The notes below the pieces were generated by a model that was given only the letters and a program-made list of their open reading frames with translations, ran no database searches and had not been told where the DNA came from. Below, one piece after another: positions 1 through 10,529 of a stretch of DNA of 64,000 nt (position 1 is its first letter; each line of letters starts with the position of its first letter). Source of the stretch: Erodium maritimum (Eukaryota > Streptophyta > Magnoliopsida > Geraniales > Geraniaceae); the NCBI GenBank assembly GCA_963921825.1, contig OY997588.1, positions 65,120,617 through 65,184,616 on the forward strand, in the 5' to 3' direction. Position numbers and translations under genes: made by a program.

Positions 1-482
1 AAACTTGTTGAAGAGAAATTGTTCCCAGTCTTCTCTCCAGGGTCCAAAATGGCATTGAAATCCCCTGCCAGTACTAGATTCTGATGTAGAGAAGAGATCA
101 CTTCTCCAACCTCCCCCCAGAGTCCAGTCCTAGCTCTGACTGAACAAGGGGCATATATGTTTATCACAGAAATAGGTATATTCAGAGGCAGATAACAACT
201 AGTCCAATAAATAACATGATCATCACAGAAATTTTGATGCATTTCAAAAATTCCTTTGTCCCACAGAGTGAAGAGTCCCCCAGAATTCCCCAATGATGGG
301 CTGCAAATGCCTTCCCAAGAAGAATTAAGGCCACAGGAAGATAAGAAATAAACAGGTAATTTAGAAAGCTTGGTCTCCTGGATTAAAACCATAGCTACCA
401 GTTGCTTGGAACACACGTTTCGAATGGTTCTTCTTTTTTGTCTTGAAGAAGCCCCTCGAATGTTCCAAGATAGAAATTTCAT
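1..482 (-). pseudogene. LINE-A ORF2 N-terminus, AP-like endonuclease (partial)
   Basis: Start of ORF2, from ATG at 482 and continuing beyond the window. The translation begins MKFLSWNIRG, the usual start of LINE endonucleases. It continues with LIQETKL (metal-binding Glu), GNSGGL, NIYAPC and LAGDFNAILDP (catalytic GDFN block). This enzyme nicks target DNA to prime reverse transcription. No stop codon was seen in the 482 bases present, so this part may be intact. The ATG overlaps the ORF1 stop by 4 bases, which suggests termination-reinitiation. Whether RT and zf-RVT follow cannot be seen here. Confidence 0.85.
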
Positions 483-2527
483 GGATTAGAGAGTCTGAGG
501 GGGGTAATGGACCTCCCCACCTCAAGTTCCCCTTCCTCTAAATCTTCCAAGTCACAGTACTCATCTTCAGTATTAGTGTCTAATTCCACAGATTGGTTGA
601 CCTCTTGTTCAAGGTTGTCAAATTGCTCAGCTACAAGTTCATCAGATAAGTAAGCCTTTAATCCCAAAGCTTTGCAATACTCTAAAGTTCCTGCCCCTCC
701 TTGATCAAATTTTGGTCTGACTGGTTCAGCCCTCTTCTTAGTAAAAGGTCTGAGTTTTTCAATGATGGTTTTGGCCTTTGATCTTGTATTATAAGCAACA
801 CTTTCTCCTCCCTTTCCTTTATTCCTGTTCCCAGAAGCCTTGTTGGCAGGTGTAAAGTTACAAATCAGATTAGGAGTTTAAATGGATTTTGAACCCTCAT
901 TTCCCTCCAAAACCATTGGATTAGTCCCAATGACCTGTGGACTGGGCCCCAAAACTGCTGCATAAGATGGAGAACTTTCCATCTCATTAATACCCCCCAA
1001 ACCCAAGGCAACCTTGTGTCCTTGATGGTCCAAAGCTGTCCCCTCAGAGAAAGGAAGAGTAACTGAAAGATTTGATCCTAACTCCACCATTAGAACAATG
1101 CTAATGGCTCCTGATAGGTTTGCCGAAACAGTGTTGTGCTTGTCTGAGTTTTCTTCCCCCAAAGAGTCAGGCACAATTAAGGTTGGTGAGGCCAAGGAAA
1201 CACTGTCAATGTTGGGAGTTGCTTGCAGGGGAACAAAAGGAATGTCACTGGGAAATTCTGTCAAGATCTTCTCAGCCCCCACTTCATTAATCTCTCCCAC
1301 CAAACCTTCTCCACCCACTGGGTTTGTAGTAGTTAATAACTCCTCCACCTCCTTGTAAGCTCTTAAGATCCCCTTACTACAAGGGCCAGTCTCAGAATTA
1401 GTGCCTAAAACTTCCTTTTCTCAAGAGTGATGAGAAGAATCATTGTCCGAACTAGTAGGGTCTGAAATGGAAGATTCAAATGGCACTAAATGCACTTGTG
1501 GCACCAGGTGACCATCCACAGAACTGACCATGACATTGTAGATCTGATCCTCAAGAATGAGCCCAGTTTCCTTATAAACCCTAGGATATTGTTGAGAATG
1601 CATTAGAATAAAACCCACCTCCAATGAGGTGCCATTGAGGGATTGAGGATGAATCCAGACAACAGTCCCAAGATCAGCACAGACAGCATTGAAAGTTTCA
1701 GAGCCCCAGCCCAAAATGGGGATGCCATGAAGAGCAACCCAAGTGAACTTACCTCCTGTCCTACAAAGATGAGTCTTGTCCTCCAAAACAGTCATCCAGC
1801 TTCTCAGCCACAAAGCATCTTCTTTCAGAGCATTCTTTTCTACCTGTTCCTGTGGGAAATGCAACAGAACCACCCTATTTCCCAAGGATTTGATGCAAAT
1901 TTCCCCATCCCTCTCAGCATGGAAATCTTCCATGATCATCTCCAATGAATATTGTTTATGTAGCACCGCAAGATGTCCTTTGTCCAGCCACTTTTTGTAC
2001 TCTTCAACCACTTTGCCTTGAGGAAAAGAGACCTCAGCTTCCTGTCCAGACCAGTTTCGTCCCCGATCTCTAATCTCATTCCCAAGGCCCTTTCTTTTCC
2101 AGCTGAGAATGTTCCTACCCCTCACGGAGTCAGGTCTTTTATCCCACGCAATGGCCACAAACAATTTGAAACCCTTGAGGATAAACCCATTGAAAATCTC
2201 AATCCCTTTCGCCCTTGCTTCCTCAGTAGTGAAAGTCAGAAACCCAAACCACTTCCCTTGTCTATTCGGGTTGGTCGGAGTCACGGCCTTGACGATCTCT
2301 CCACACTCTAGAAACAGGTTCTGGAGCCACTGGCTTGAAGTTCTCGGTGGCAAGTTGTGAACAAATAATTTGAAACTCTTTTCCCTCCCAGCAAGACGAT
2401 CGGCTAGTGGCTCGAATCGATTTTAGGTGGCTATGATTACTGAATCCAGCCGCCTACTAGGGCCAATGCCAGTAGCGGTGAACTTTTCAAAGCCCGAGGG
2501 AGGCCCCGTTGCCGACGACGAGACCAT
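479..2527 (-). pseudogene. LINE-A ORF1, RRM nucleic-acid-binding protein, three nonsense codons
   Basis: ORF1 proteins of plant L1-type LINEs bind the element RNA. One reading frame runs from ATG at 2,527 to the stop at 479-481, about 682 codons. It is broken only by in-frame stops at 2,423-2,425 (TAA), 1,421-1,423 (TGA) and 878-880 (TAA), with no frameshift. The N-terminus has GPPSGFEK, matching GPPPGFE in LINE-B and LINE-C. The RRM follows, with RNP2-like LFVHNL near residue 55 and RNP1-like KWFGFLTF. A DUF4283-like region (KSLGNRVVLLHF, GGKFTWVALHGIPILGW) comes next. The C-terminus is acidic (DELVAEQFDNLEQEVNQ) and matches LINE-C. The intact frame suggests a fairly young copy killed by point mutations. 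The ORF1 stop overlaps the ORF2 start (ATGA). Confidence 0.85.
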
Positions 2528-2760
2528 GTCAATAGTAACCAAAAACAGGGGAGACTCAGAGATAAGAAGTACGGGAGCAGTGTATAAGCAAACAGTAAGC
2601 TCAGATGGAAGGTAGAAGAAGGAAGGAGAACAACGGTGGCCCGATGGGTGTTGGAGACACCATCGTGGACACTACACCGTGTGAGGAAGTAGCAGAATCC
2701 GATAGAAATAGTGTAGATGAACAGTAACTAACTGTAGCTAGTTGAGAGCGTCTTGTTTCA

Positions 2761-3489
2761 GATGGTGACTTTAGTTAAAACAAATTTAGATTAAACCTCT
2801 TTTGAGATGAAAGAGAAGTTACAAAATTAGTAAGATCTAACCAAGGAGTCAAAGAACTAACGGCTTTAGACAATTATCATTGCATCTGCTTCTTCACAAG
2901 AACTCTTCATTTTCAGCTGATTTTTGTTAAAGATACATTGCAGTTTCTTGTTTTCGGCTTTTCTATTTGTTTTCCTTCTTTTTTCTTCTCTGACTTACAA
3001 TCTGTATCTGGGTTGTGTAGTTAGGATGTATCTTTTCTACCTCAAAGAAGATTAATTCAATTTGCTTTCTCTAATAAAAAAAACTACAAATATAAAAATT
3101 AAATTTCATTAAAGAAATTGGAAGAGTAGTAAAGGAGGAGATGGGGAGATATGAGGGCCTGGAGTGAGGCAACCCCTGGTCAGCATTTATGGTCCATTTA
3201 AAATTTCAGTTAATACTCAAGTTGGACCTCCTCTTTTGTCTCCATTTCTCTTTAGGGACGACTCAAGTTTAGCTTTCGAGGCTCGGCTCATCCCTAACCG
3301 TTTTAAACAAATATGTGGTTGTCAAGAAAACAACATTACCTCCACAAAATTTAAAACTATATTTTGAAAGGCAGACAACAATATTAATTACATTTACCTT
3401 ATGTTTTTTGAACGAAGATGGTATGTATTATTATTTGAATTGCTTCAAAATAAAATGTAGTGTATCTTAGATATGAAATTCGGATCACA
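2761..3489. other. Non-coding, fragments of LINE 3' tails
   Basis: No gene recognised. Bases about 2,775-2,870 resemble, on the minus strand, the LINE-B 3' UTR at 41,280-41,350 (a shared phrase of CCTCT, TTGAG, AGAGAAGTTAC type). Bases about 2,990-3,088 read like a plus-strand LINE 3' end finishing in a short A-run (CTCTAATAAAAAAA). The remainder is AT-rich with no domain-bearing frame. Confidence 0.4.
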
Positions 3490-4235
3490 ACTAGACAGAC
3501 ACGGAACATGCCTCCCTAACAATGCATTGTTTCGTTCGATGTCCTAACAATATACTCGATTTTAACATCCTAGAGAGAATAGGTCGACATTCAGTGATGA
3601 TCCGACCTATAAAGAAGGGGGGGGGGGGGGGGACTTCCTGAATGAGGTGCACTACATATTGCGCATCACTTCGCACCACCACCTTTGTGCGGCCTTGTCC
3701 TCAGACCCACTGGAGAGCCTATAAAATAGCCTCTGACTCAGCATATTCAGCCCCCAACGTACTATGGAGATTTCTATTTCGACCTTCCATTACCTGTCCT
3801 CGATTGGTCCTGCAAATCTAAACCCATCCCAATTGAACCAGATCAGTGAAAGTGGCCCCATTCACGTTTATTGTGACACAAGTTGGTTGCGGTGGGTGTC
3901 ATCCTCTTTGTCTCGGCTGTGAAGGCCCCAACACCTTTTGGTTTCCTCGGTTAGCCTCAGTCAAACTATGTTGGGTGCTCGATACCGTAGCATTGATAAT
4001 CTGAGGGTTCGGCTGAGCGTGATCCCAAACTAAGTCATTGTGTGCCTTTCATATTTCCCAAACCGTCACGGCTATCCTTATTTTTGTGGGTATATCCCGA
4101 AGAGTCATGATGAGAGTCATCCATGTATTCAAGGTGTGATGGGATTTAATAGGAACCTTTAGGTTGGCCAGAGGCCACACCGTTTTAGCAAACTCGCAAT
4201 ATAGAAGAAGGTGAGACGTAATCTCCTGATCATTA
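3490..4235 (-). pseudogene. Reverse-transcriptase-like relic: zf-RVT plus RNase H domain
   Basis: The minus-strand translation from about 4,225 gives SHLLLYCEFAKTVWPL, the end of the zf-RVT zinc-binding region of plant non-LTR RTs. VTVWEI-stop-KAHNDLVWDH follows, then an RNase H-like (RVT_3) segment with GAEYAESEAIL, ALQWV and VVVRSDAQYVVHLIQEV. The conserved Glu and Asp contexts are readable, but stop codons interrupt and no start remains. A 16-base G run lies inside the RNase H part. RNase H-bearing LINEs are a separate lineage from the RRM-type LINEs A-D here. It could equally be an old stand-alone RNase H-like gene fragment. The RT proper is missing. Confidence 0.7.
3617..3632 (+). repeat. 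16-base poly-G run
   Basis: Sixteen consecutive G on the plus strand, inside the RNase H relic, where the minus strand reads as consecutive proline codons. Such runs are prone to slippage and to length errors in sequencing. Confidence 0.95.
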
Positions 4236-4957
4236 ATGTATATACATATTACACATATATAATAATTTTTAAAAATTACATATGTCCATTCTAATCTTTA
4301 TATTTGATATGTAGGTTAATATATACATTTGTAATTTTAATAGATACGTTAATATAAGTATTGGTCAAAATCTTAAAAATATATAAGGGTTAGTATAGGT
4401 ATCCGTAATTTTCAAACACTAGTATATGCATGTCTAATACGTGTATATATTAGTGTAGGTAAACGTAATTAACCCTATTTAAACATAACATAATTCATAT
4501 GAGAATAAATAAAAAACTAATACTAAAAGTTGGAAGTCCACATCTGTTACCGGTTGATAACATGATCATCATCAATATTATATGGGGCATGAAAAGAGAG
4601 GTCTGTCAAGTGATGTGAGTCACCGCTATCAACCATCTTAGAGCATCTGAAGTCGATGGCGGAATACCAGCGTTTTGGACAAAGACGTTTTGTATACGTC
4701 GGGGTAATGACACGGTGGAGGCACTAAAGCTGGTGTTCCGTATCACGGTAAGGTAGCGGCGTGATTAACATCGCCGTATGGAACTATCGGCGCCCTCGAC
4801 TCTTTTTTGGTTGACCAATAGTTGATCCTCTAGAAAAATCAATTTTTTGTTGGAATAATCAAACTTGAAGACAAAATTAAATGCTAATTAATACCAAATT
4901 ACTATAAATTAAGTTGTTTTTGTACACAAAAATCACAACTTGTGATTCTACTATCCC
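4236..4957. other. Non-coding; AT-rich stretch then a GC-richer patch
   Basis: Bases 4,236-4,500 are very AT-rich with weak dyad symmetry (AGGGTTAGTATAGGTA near 4,387 against the complement of the stretch ending near 4,480); possibly an old MITE. Bases 4,620-4,800 are GC-richer with no recognisable protein. The last bases, CTATCCC, contain the left ATCCC target duplication of the Gypsy element. Confidence 0.35.
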
Positions 4958-6826
4958 TGTAATAACCACTCTCGGTCAACGCCAGTCAAACCTGCGAAAA
5001 ACAGGAAAATTTAAAAATTTTGAGCAGGCACTGAATTGAACAGGGATTGAACCCCGAGGGTCATACCGGACTTAAGTTGACCCCGTTATTGACCAAAGTG
5101 AGTTACAGGGGACTCAGGGCAACTTTCTGATCAATTTGGGAAATGGTGACTTTTCACTGGAAAGGTCAACCGAGCGACGTTTTGGTCCATTCGAGGACCG
5201 TTTTGGATCCGAAAAGCTTAGCCGTCGTCGCAGCGGTCTTAGTTGAGCCGTTTCCTTGTGGCCCGCCAAGTTTCGTAATTTTTGGGAAAAAGTGCCCGTT
5301 CGGGGCCCGAAACGTCCGATTTTCGCGAAACTGATTGAAAAATATCAACTAGATATTTTCCAAAAGGTGTGGGACCCACCTTGACACATGTCCTAAAGGT
5401 GGTGGTGTTAGTTTTGGGGGGAAAATGAATGTATGGGAATAGTTGGCCGAGTATGAGGTTTTAAAGGAGGCAAATTAGTTTTGTTGTTAGTTTAATTAAA
5501 TTAGAAATTAGAAGAGAGAAGTTAGAGATAGAAGGAGAAGAGAGAAAGGGAGAAGAAGAAGGTTGCTAGGGTTTTGGAGCTACTATTCACGTCATCTCCA
5601 CCACTCGATCACCTCAAAAGTTAGAGATTCAAGCTCACCTCATCCTCCTCTACGGTAATACCCAAACCGATTCTCGTTTTGATTATTTTGGAAAGCTAGG
5701 GTTTTATTAAAACTAATGATTTAGGGTTGTGTGGAGGTTGGGGAGGTGTTGGAGACGTTTTAGAGGTGTTTGGGGGTTTAATTTCACGTTTTCCGGTGAC
5801 CGGAGGCTCAGGAGGAGCTCCGGCCACCGTGGGTGGTGGCCGGCCGGCCATGTGGTGGCTGGCCGGAGGTGGCAGCAGCCACCACTTGGTGGCCGAGCCC
5901 CTCCCTCAAACCCTAGGTCTCGGCCAAGCCTCTTGGGTGGGGCCCACGTGCTCGGTTGCTCGGGTTTTAATGTTCGGGTGGTTTAAAACGTTCCCCGGAC
6001 CATTTATCCTTAATCGAATCGAAAATTGGAATTAAATTGGAGAAGTTGTAATTAACAGGTTTTAGGAACTTTAAACGTTAATAAATTGATTTCGAAGTCG
6101 GAATTCGATTCCGTCAAGTGCGTTAGGTTCCTTGAATTATTCTAAGACCGTACAAACGAAAACGGGGACTTTTGGAGCCCCGGAAGGCAATTAACCAAAA
6201 CCCGGGCAGATTCGCCATGTCGGGCGAATCTGGCCCTTACGGGTCCTTTATCGGCAATATCGAGTAATTGGGAAGTTTAGGAGTGTTCGGCGTTGTCGGG
6301 GTTACGTTTGGGCGTTAAGTATGTTAATTTTCGGTTTATCCGTACTAGTTTAAAAGTACTTTGAATTTGTGTTCTTTTAGATCGTGCTACGGACCGAGGC
6401 AAAGGGAAGCTCGGCGAGTGACTGAGTGTGCTTCGGGTGTTGTTGGAGCACTTTTGGGATTATATACGAGGTAGGGAAAAGTAGCCGGATCTCGGCCCTG
6501 ACTGGGGAAAGTTAACAGTAGAATTGCGTGTGACACCGGGGTGTCGTGGGTTGAATAGGTTTATTTAAATATTAGAAAAGCATGCTACGGGAACTTGGTA
6601 ATTATTAGAAAAGCATGATACGGGATTGTAGCGTTTATTAGAAAATCATGTTACGGGAACTTAGTAATTATGAGAAAAGCATGTGACACTTAGTAGTGTC
6701 GTAGGAGCAGAGAACTTAGCGTAATTGATTTACTGGAGGCATATGACCATGCCCGGAGGTTGTTTGTGAAACTAGTGATCTTAGGACTGTTGGAGGCATC
6801 GAGTATGCCGGAGGTTGTTGTGCGTT

Positions 6827-7290
6827 ATTTATTGTTGAGTTTGGGTGGCCTTGAGAGCCCGTGTATTTATTGTTGAGTTTGTGCGGCCTTGAGAGCCCGT
6901 GTATTTATTGTTGAGTTTGTGCGGCCTTGAGAGCCCGTGTTATTTATTGTTGAGTTTGGGCGGCCTTGAGAGCCCGTGTTATTTATTGTTGAGTTTGTGC
7001 GGCCTTGAGAGCCCGTGTTATTTATTGTTGAGTTTGGGCGGCCTTGAGAGCCCGTGTTATTTATTGTTGAGTTTGGGTGGCCTTGAGAGCTCGTGTTATT
7101 TATTGTTGAGTTTGGGTGGCCTTGAGAGCCCGTGCTATTTATTGTTGAGTTTGGGCGGCCTTGAGAGCCCGTGTTATTTATTGTTGAGTTTGGGTGGCCT
7201 TGAGAGCCCGTGCTATTTATTGTTGAATTTGGGCGGCCTTGAGAGCCCGTGTTATTTATTGTTGAGTTTGGGCCTTGAGAGCCCGTGTAT
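6827..7290 (+). repeat. 38/39-bp minisatellite in the 5' LTR
   Basis: About 12 head-to-tail units of TTATTTATTGTTGAGTTTGG followed by a variable GGC/TGC, then CTTGAGAGCCCGTG. Early units are 38 bp and later ones 39 bp. Because 39 is divisible by 3, the array stays open in one frame and reads as repeats of SLGGLESPCYLLL; I treat this as a by-product, not a gene. The 3' LTR copy has one unit fewer. Confidence 0.95.
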
Positions 7291-7343
7291 TTAAATTGGT
7301 GTCTTGGGTGGCCCTGAGTGCCCGTGTCTTACTGTTGATGTTT

Positions 7344-7575
7344 TGGGGTGGCCGTGAGTGCCGTGGGGTTGTTGAACCCGAGTCTCGACCGTTGGTGTGT
7401 CTTGAGTGGCAATGAGTGTCGTGGGGTTGTTGAACCCGAGTCTTGACCGTTGGTGTGTCTTGAGTGGAAGTGAGTGCCCGTGGGGTTGTCGAACCCGAGT
7501 CTTGACCGTTGGTGTGTCTTGAGTGGCAGTGAGTGCCCGTGGGGTTGTTGAACCCGAGTCTTGACTGTTGAGGTG
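7344..7575 (+). repeat. 58/59-bp tandem repeat in the 5' LTR, 4 copies
   Basis: Units centred on GGGGTTGTTGAACCCGAGTC begin at about 7,365, 7,423, 7,482 and 7,541. The GTTGAAC and GTCTTGACC words recur in each. The array is shared with the 3' LTR (about 22,935-23,145). Confidence 0.9.
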
Positions 7576-7645
7576 TCTTGAGTGGCCTTGAGTGCCTGTG
7601 TGATTGAACTTGCCTGTGATTGTGATTGTGGTTACATGAAGTTGT

Positions 7646-7837
7646 GAGTTCTAAAGGTCGACAGCCTGATCCGACTTAGTGTCGATGAATTGCGAGTTCT
7701 AAAGGTCGACAGCCTGATCCGACTTAGTGTCGATGAATTGCGAGTTCTAAAGGTCGACAGCCTGATCCGACTTAGTGTCGATGAATTGCGAGTTCTAAAG
7801 GTCGACAGCCTGATCCGACTTCGTGTCGAGGAATTGC
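7646..7837 (+). repeat. 48-bp tandem repeat in the 5' LTR, 4 copies
   Basis: Units starting GAGTTCTAAAGGTCGACAGC begin at 7,646, 7,694, 7,742 and 7,790 and are nearly identical. Each contains the dyad GTCGACAGCCTGATCCGACT. The same array is in the 3' LTR (about 23,217-23,408). Confidence 0.95.
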
Positions 7838-8127
7838 GATAGGTCGATCCCTGACCCGATTGAGATTGGTTACTGAGCAGCTGGTGTGCGATCCTTTGTG
7901 ATCTTGTTTGACGTTGTGTAGTCTTTCTGTCGTGTCCTTGGAGGAGGTCGTCGATAGTTGTGTCGGGTCTACGTGGTGTTATCGAGTGTTGGGTCTGTTG
8001 AGGAAAGTAACGGGTTGTGGGTCAGTTGGGTACTTGAGTTGGGGACTGTAGTCCCGGTGTTGGGTTTGGTTTTAGTATTACTGGCTTTATCTACTAATTA
8101 TGCCGTAGTCAGTCTGTTATCCGTGGT

Positions 8128-8145
8128 GGTGAGCGAACGCTCACC
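8128..8145 (+). promoter_or_regulatory. Conserved LTR hairpin (5' LTR copy)
   Basis: GGTGAGC-GAAC-GCTCACC forms a perfect 7-bp stem with a 4-base loop, followed by CCTA and a pyrimidine-rich stretch ending TACAGG. Related hairpins occur in every other Gypsy LTR of the window at a similar distance from the LTR 3' end. Function is unknown; an RNA signal near the R region is my inference. Confidence 0.75.
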
Positions 8146-8428
8146 CCTAGCTGCTTTTCCTACAGGTAATGTTCGTGGGACGGACTAGGTGAGCTCTCGA
8201 AGCTTGTGGAGCTAGGAGCGGAGTCTGAGTTTTGTCTTTTTGAGTCTAGTGACGGATACCTTGTACTTTTGTCCACTTGTGGGGACGTGTTTTTAAACTG
8301 TAATTATTATGTTGATGAACTAAATTGGTATTTTAAAGTGTTTAATGAAATCAGGTTTCAAGTGCTTTTTATGTTTTTAAAACGTTCGCGTCCCTAGTTC
8401 GGTTTACTGAAATTGGGGCGTGACAGCT

Positions 8429-8440
8429 TGGTATCAGAGC
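8429..8440 (+). promoter_or_regulatory. Gypsy primer-binding site (tRNA-Met)
   Basis: TGGTATCAGAGC lies 3 bases after the 5' LTR and complements the 3' end of plant initiator tRNA-Met, the usual minus-strand primer for plant LTR elements. Confidence 0.95.
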
Positions 8441-8814
8441 TCGAGGTTTCACACCTCGGACTGTACGTTAATTAGGTGGGGAGAGTCGAGTCGGTAGAGT
8501 CCCGTCGTGCGTTGGGTACGCAGGTCGGGAATCGGGTGTAGACCCGTGGTGTTGTGAGTCATGCTTGTGTTTGTGTGTACGTGCAGTGTTTTCTTGCTGG
8601 CTTGCTGATTGTTGTTGCTGCGTGAAATGTTTTTAAGCTGTCGCGGGTCGACTCAGGAGCGCTCCTGTAGTCGAACGTGACGGTGCTGATATCAAGTCGG
8701 TACAACGTAGTTCGGGGACGCCTGGACCGGGTTGTAACCACCTGATGTCAAGAGTTGAGGTTTTAATGAAGTGGAGAAAACTTTAAAAGAAATTTGAGTG
8801 TTTTGATTTTGTTT

Positions 8815-8965
8815 GACGCCGTGGGCGTTTGTGTTTGACTTCGATTGGCCCTGTGGGCGTACTGTGTTTGTTGTTGGTTGGCCCGGTGGGCGTGTTGTGG
8901 AGTCTTGTTTGGCCCGGTGGGCAAGGTTCGACTTTGGTTGTTGGCCCGGTGGGCGGGTGTCGTTG
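8815..8965 (+). repeat. About 30-bp tandem repeat in the Gypsy leader
   Basis: Five degenerate units of GGCCCGGTGGGCGT-type sequence (8,817, 8,846, 8,878, 8,908 and 8,941 approximately). They lie in the untranslated region between primer site and pol, where gag would normally begin. The opposite strand is open across the array, but its composition (Thr, Gln, Ala, Asn) simply reflects the repeat. Confidence 0.75.
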
Positions 8966-9539
8966 TCCTTGTTGTTGTAGTTATGACTGTTCGGCCGGGT
9001 TGGCTTGTGGTTGAGGTTGAGTGACTCGTGTTTGGTCGTTGTTTTGGTACTTGGGTTTTATGATTAGTGGTCGAGTGTCTGCGACGCACAAGCGTGTGGG
9101 TCGCTAGGAGAAGGGTAGGATGCGAGTGTCCTAGGATCGACGTGGCGGGCAGTTAGGGGCGAAACGGTCGCGGCTACGGGACGGACCACGGGCCGACCTG
9201 GTACGAGACCAAGAAGGGCTCGCTGGTCCGGTCCGGCAGCCAACATGGACCGGCTGGCATACCGGCCCGTCAACCAGCCCGGCACGGACGGCGTGCCGGC
9301 CCGGAAGCCCACATGGACCGGCCCACCTACCGGACCGGTCCAGCCAGTTTCAAAAAAAAAAAGAGAAAAAGGAAGAAGGGGTTTGTTTCGTTGTGCGTTT
9401 AGGTTTGTGGTTGTGTGAGTCGGTTCTTGTTTGTGTGGTTGAGCGTTGGTTTTACGGGTTTGTGTTCGCGGTTGTGGGTTGTAGAGGCCGTGGGCCTAGT
9501 GTACGGTTGGGTTGTTGTTGAGTTTTTCGCTTCGCATTA
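8966..9539 (+). other. Gypsy internal non-coding, CCGG-rich segment
   Basis: No gag protein can be recognised. Bases 9,200-9,350 are very GC-rich with recurrent ACCGGCC words, ending in an A-rich stretch (9,353-9,363). Gag appears deleted or replaced by unrelated sequence. Confidence 0.5.
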
Positions 9540-9905
9540 TTATAAATTAGGCATTAATAGTGTGAGCAATGGTGTGTGCTCAGCTGAGAGCATGATCCCC
9601 GTCTTGAGGTTTCCTTACGTGATCGGGTATTTGGGTGTTTGAGGTTGTGAACAATAGTGATTACTGAATCGAGAAAGTGTTTCCCGTGTCGAGGTTTATC
9701 TTACATGAGCGAGTACTTGAGGTGTTGTTAGCATGAGCAGTGTGACGTTTGGCGTCAGGTTCTGAGGTAGTGGTTTGCCCTGGTTAGATCGATAAGTCTG
9801 TAGTGCTTTACTAGTATGCCATAATCGAACAGGTGTCCGTGGAAGTGAGCATAACGCTCATCCCCTTTACTACTTTTCCCGCAAGGGACGAGTAGCGAAC
9901 ACTGG
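9540..9905 (+). repeat. LTR-like relic inside the Gypsy internal region
   Basis: Bases about 9,810-9,895 parallel the LTR segment 8,085-8,170 in order: a TATGCC word, TCCGTGG, the hairpin TGAGC-loop-GCTCA (9,846-9,860), CCCC, a T/C-rich tract and a G-rich end. The flanking bases fit less well. I read this as a diverged LTR fragment captured in the internal region. Confidence 0.5.
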
Positions 9906-10340
9906 GTTGGTTGCGGAAAGTTACAAGTAATGCCTAGAGGGCCGTGTGAGGTTTACACTAGACCTTACCAGGGTGACTAATGGAGTGGGTGTTCGGTTTC
10001 CGTTTTGGGCGTCAGTTTCATTGGATGTCGGGTTATCACACTCGTTTGTTCGTCGAGTTGTGCTGAGAGGTTGGAGCTGAGTTTAGAGCCGTTGAGTCCA
10101 CCCCTGCGTCGTGACACGCCGGTTGGTGGAGGGGTGGTGTTGACTAGGGTCTGTCGTGCCTGCAGAGTTAGAGAAGCAAACCGGTACAGGAGGTTCGCGA
10201 GAGGGCTCAAGAACCCCGATGCTGGATCGAGCCCTCACCCCGAGGAGCGGGTATGTTCGGAGTTGGTAGGCACGAAGACGGTAGTGGAGCGAGGTCTTAG
10301 AGAGACCGCGAGGGTCCGTGAGTTTTAGCAGCGACTGAGC
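9906..10340 (+). other. Gypsy internal region, uncertain gag/pol relic
   Basis: Leads into the protease fragment. The plus-strand translation is open from 10,005 to 10,328 and basic (Arg-rich), but I recognise no domain. It may be the decayed gag C-terminus or protease N-terminus. Confidence 0.35.
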
Positions 10341-10529
10341 TTGTGCGTGTATCCGTGGGAAGGATACCCACGAAATGACCGCCTTGACGTGATCCTAGGA
10401 ATGGATTGGCGAGCGAAGTACCAAGTCATTATCGACTGTTACAGGCGACGAGTGACGGTGTCAACAACAACACGAAAGGTTCGTGTATTCTGGGCAGTAG
10501 GAGCGGAGTTTCTCCTGTCGGCTTGTCTG
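10341..10529 (+). pseudogene. Gypsy pol fragment: retropepsin C-terminal end
   Basis: The translation contains RLDVILGMDWRAKYQVIIDC followed by YRRRVTV, the strongly conserved end of the plant Ty3/Gypsy aspartic protease. The protease N-terminus with the catalytic Asp-Ser/Thr-Gly is not recognisable upstream. The frame is interrupted at 10,529 by the Copia insertion. The RT that should follow resumes at 18,993 after the duplicated GTCTG. Confidence 0.8.

Larger units (their letters stand above)
1..2760 (-). mobile_element. LINE-A, RRM-type non-LTR retrotransposon, 5' part
   Basis: Non-LTR retrotransposon on the minus strand, cut by the left window edge. It contains a 5' UTR (about 2,528-2,760), ORF1 with an RRM, and the start of ORF2 with an apurinic-type endonuclease. 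Its 5' UTR resembles that of LINE-B near 51.1 kb (both contain a stretch reading ACACTACACC on the plus strand), so A and B are related families. The reverse transcriptase and 3' end lie outside the window. The exact 5' end is not fixed because no target duplication can be checked. Confidence 0.85.
4958..8425 (+). repeat. Gypsy 5' LTR (3,468 bp)
   Basis: Begins TGTAATAACC and ends GGGGCGTGACA. It carries three internal tandem arrays, GC-rich stretches near 5.8-6.0 kb and a conserved hairpin 280 bp before its end. It is 38 bp longer than the 3' LTR, explained by one extra minisatellite unit and a 1-base difference in a G run near 21.03 kb. Confidence 0.95.

Noticed and set aside
4236..4500. 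Possible MITE
   Set aside because: Only weak dyad symmetry in AT-rich sequence; no convincing termini or target duplication.
5143..6035. Open frames in the GC-rich part of the Gypsy LTR (repeated at 20,752-21,645)
   Set aside because: Duplicated exactly in both LTRs, no domain; untranslated LTR sequence.
6899..7294. Open frame of 131 codons with SLGGLESPCYLLL repeats (and its partner at 22,509)
   Set aside because: It is the translation of a 39-bp minisatellite inside an LTR; open only because the unit length is divisible by 3.
7646..7837. Regular repeats that might suggest a CRISPR array
   Set aside because: Units are contiguous with no unique spacers, in a plant LTR.
8429..8440. tRNA-like sequence (also at 17,287-17,298)
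   Set aside because: Only the 12 bases complementary to a tRNA 3' end are present; these are primer-binding sites, not tRNA genes.
8763..9312. Minus-strand open frames rich in Thr, Gln and Arg
   Set aside because: They run across the tandem repeats and CCGG-rich part of the Gypsy leader, against the element's transcription.
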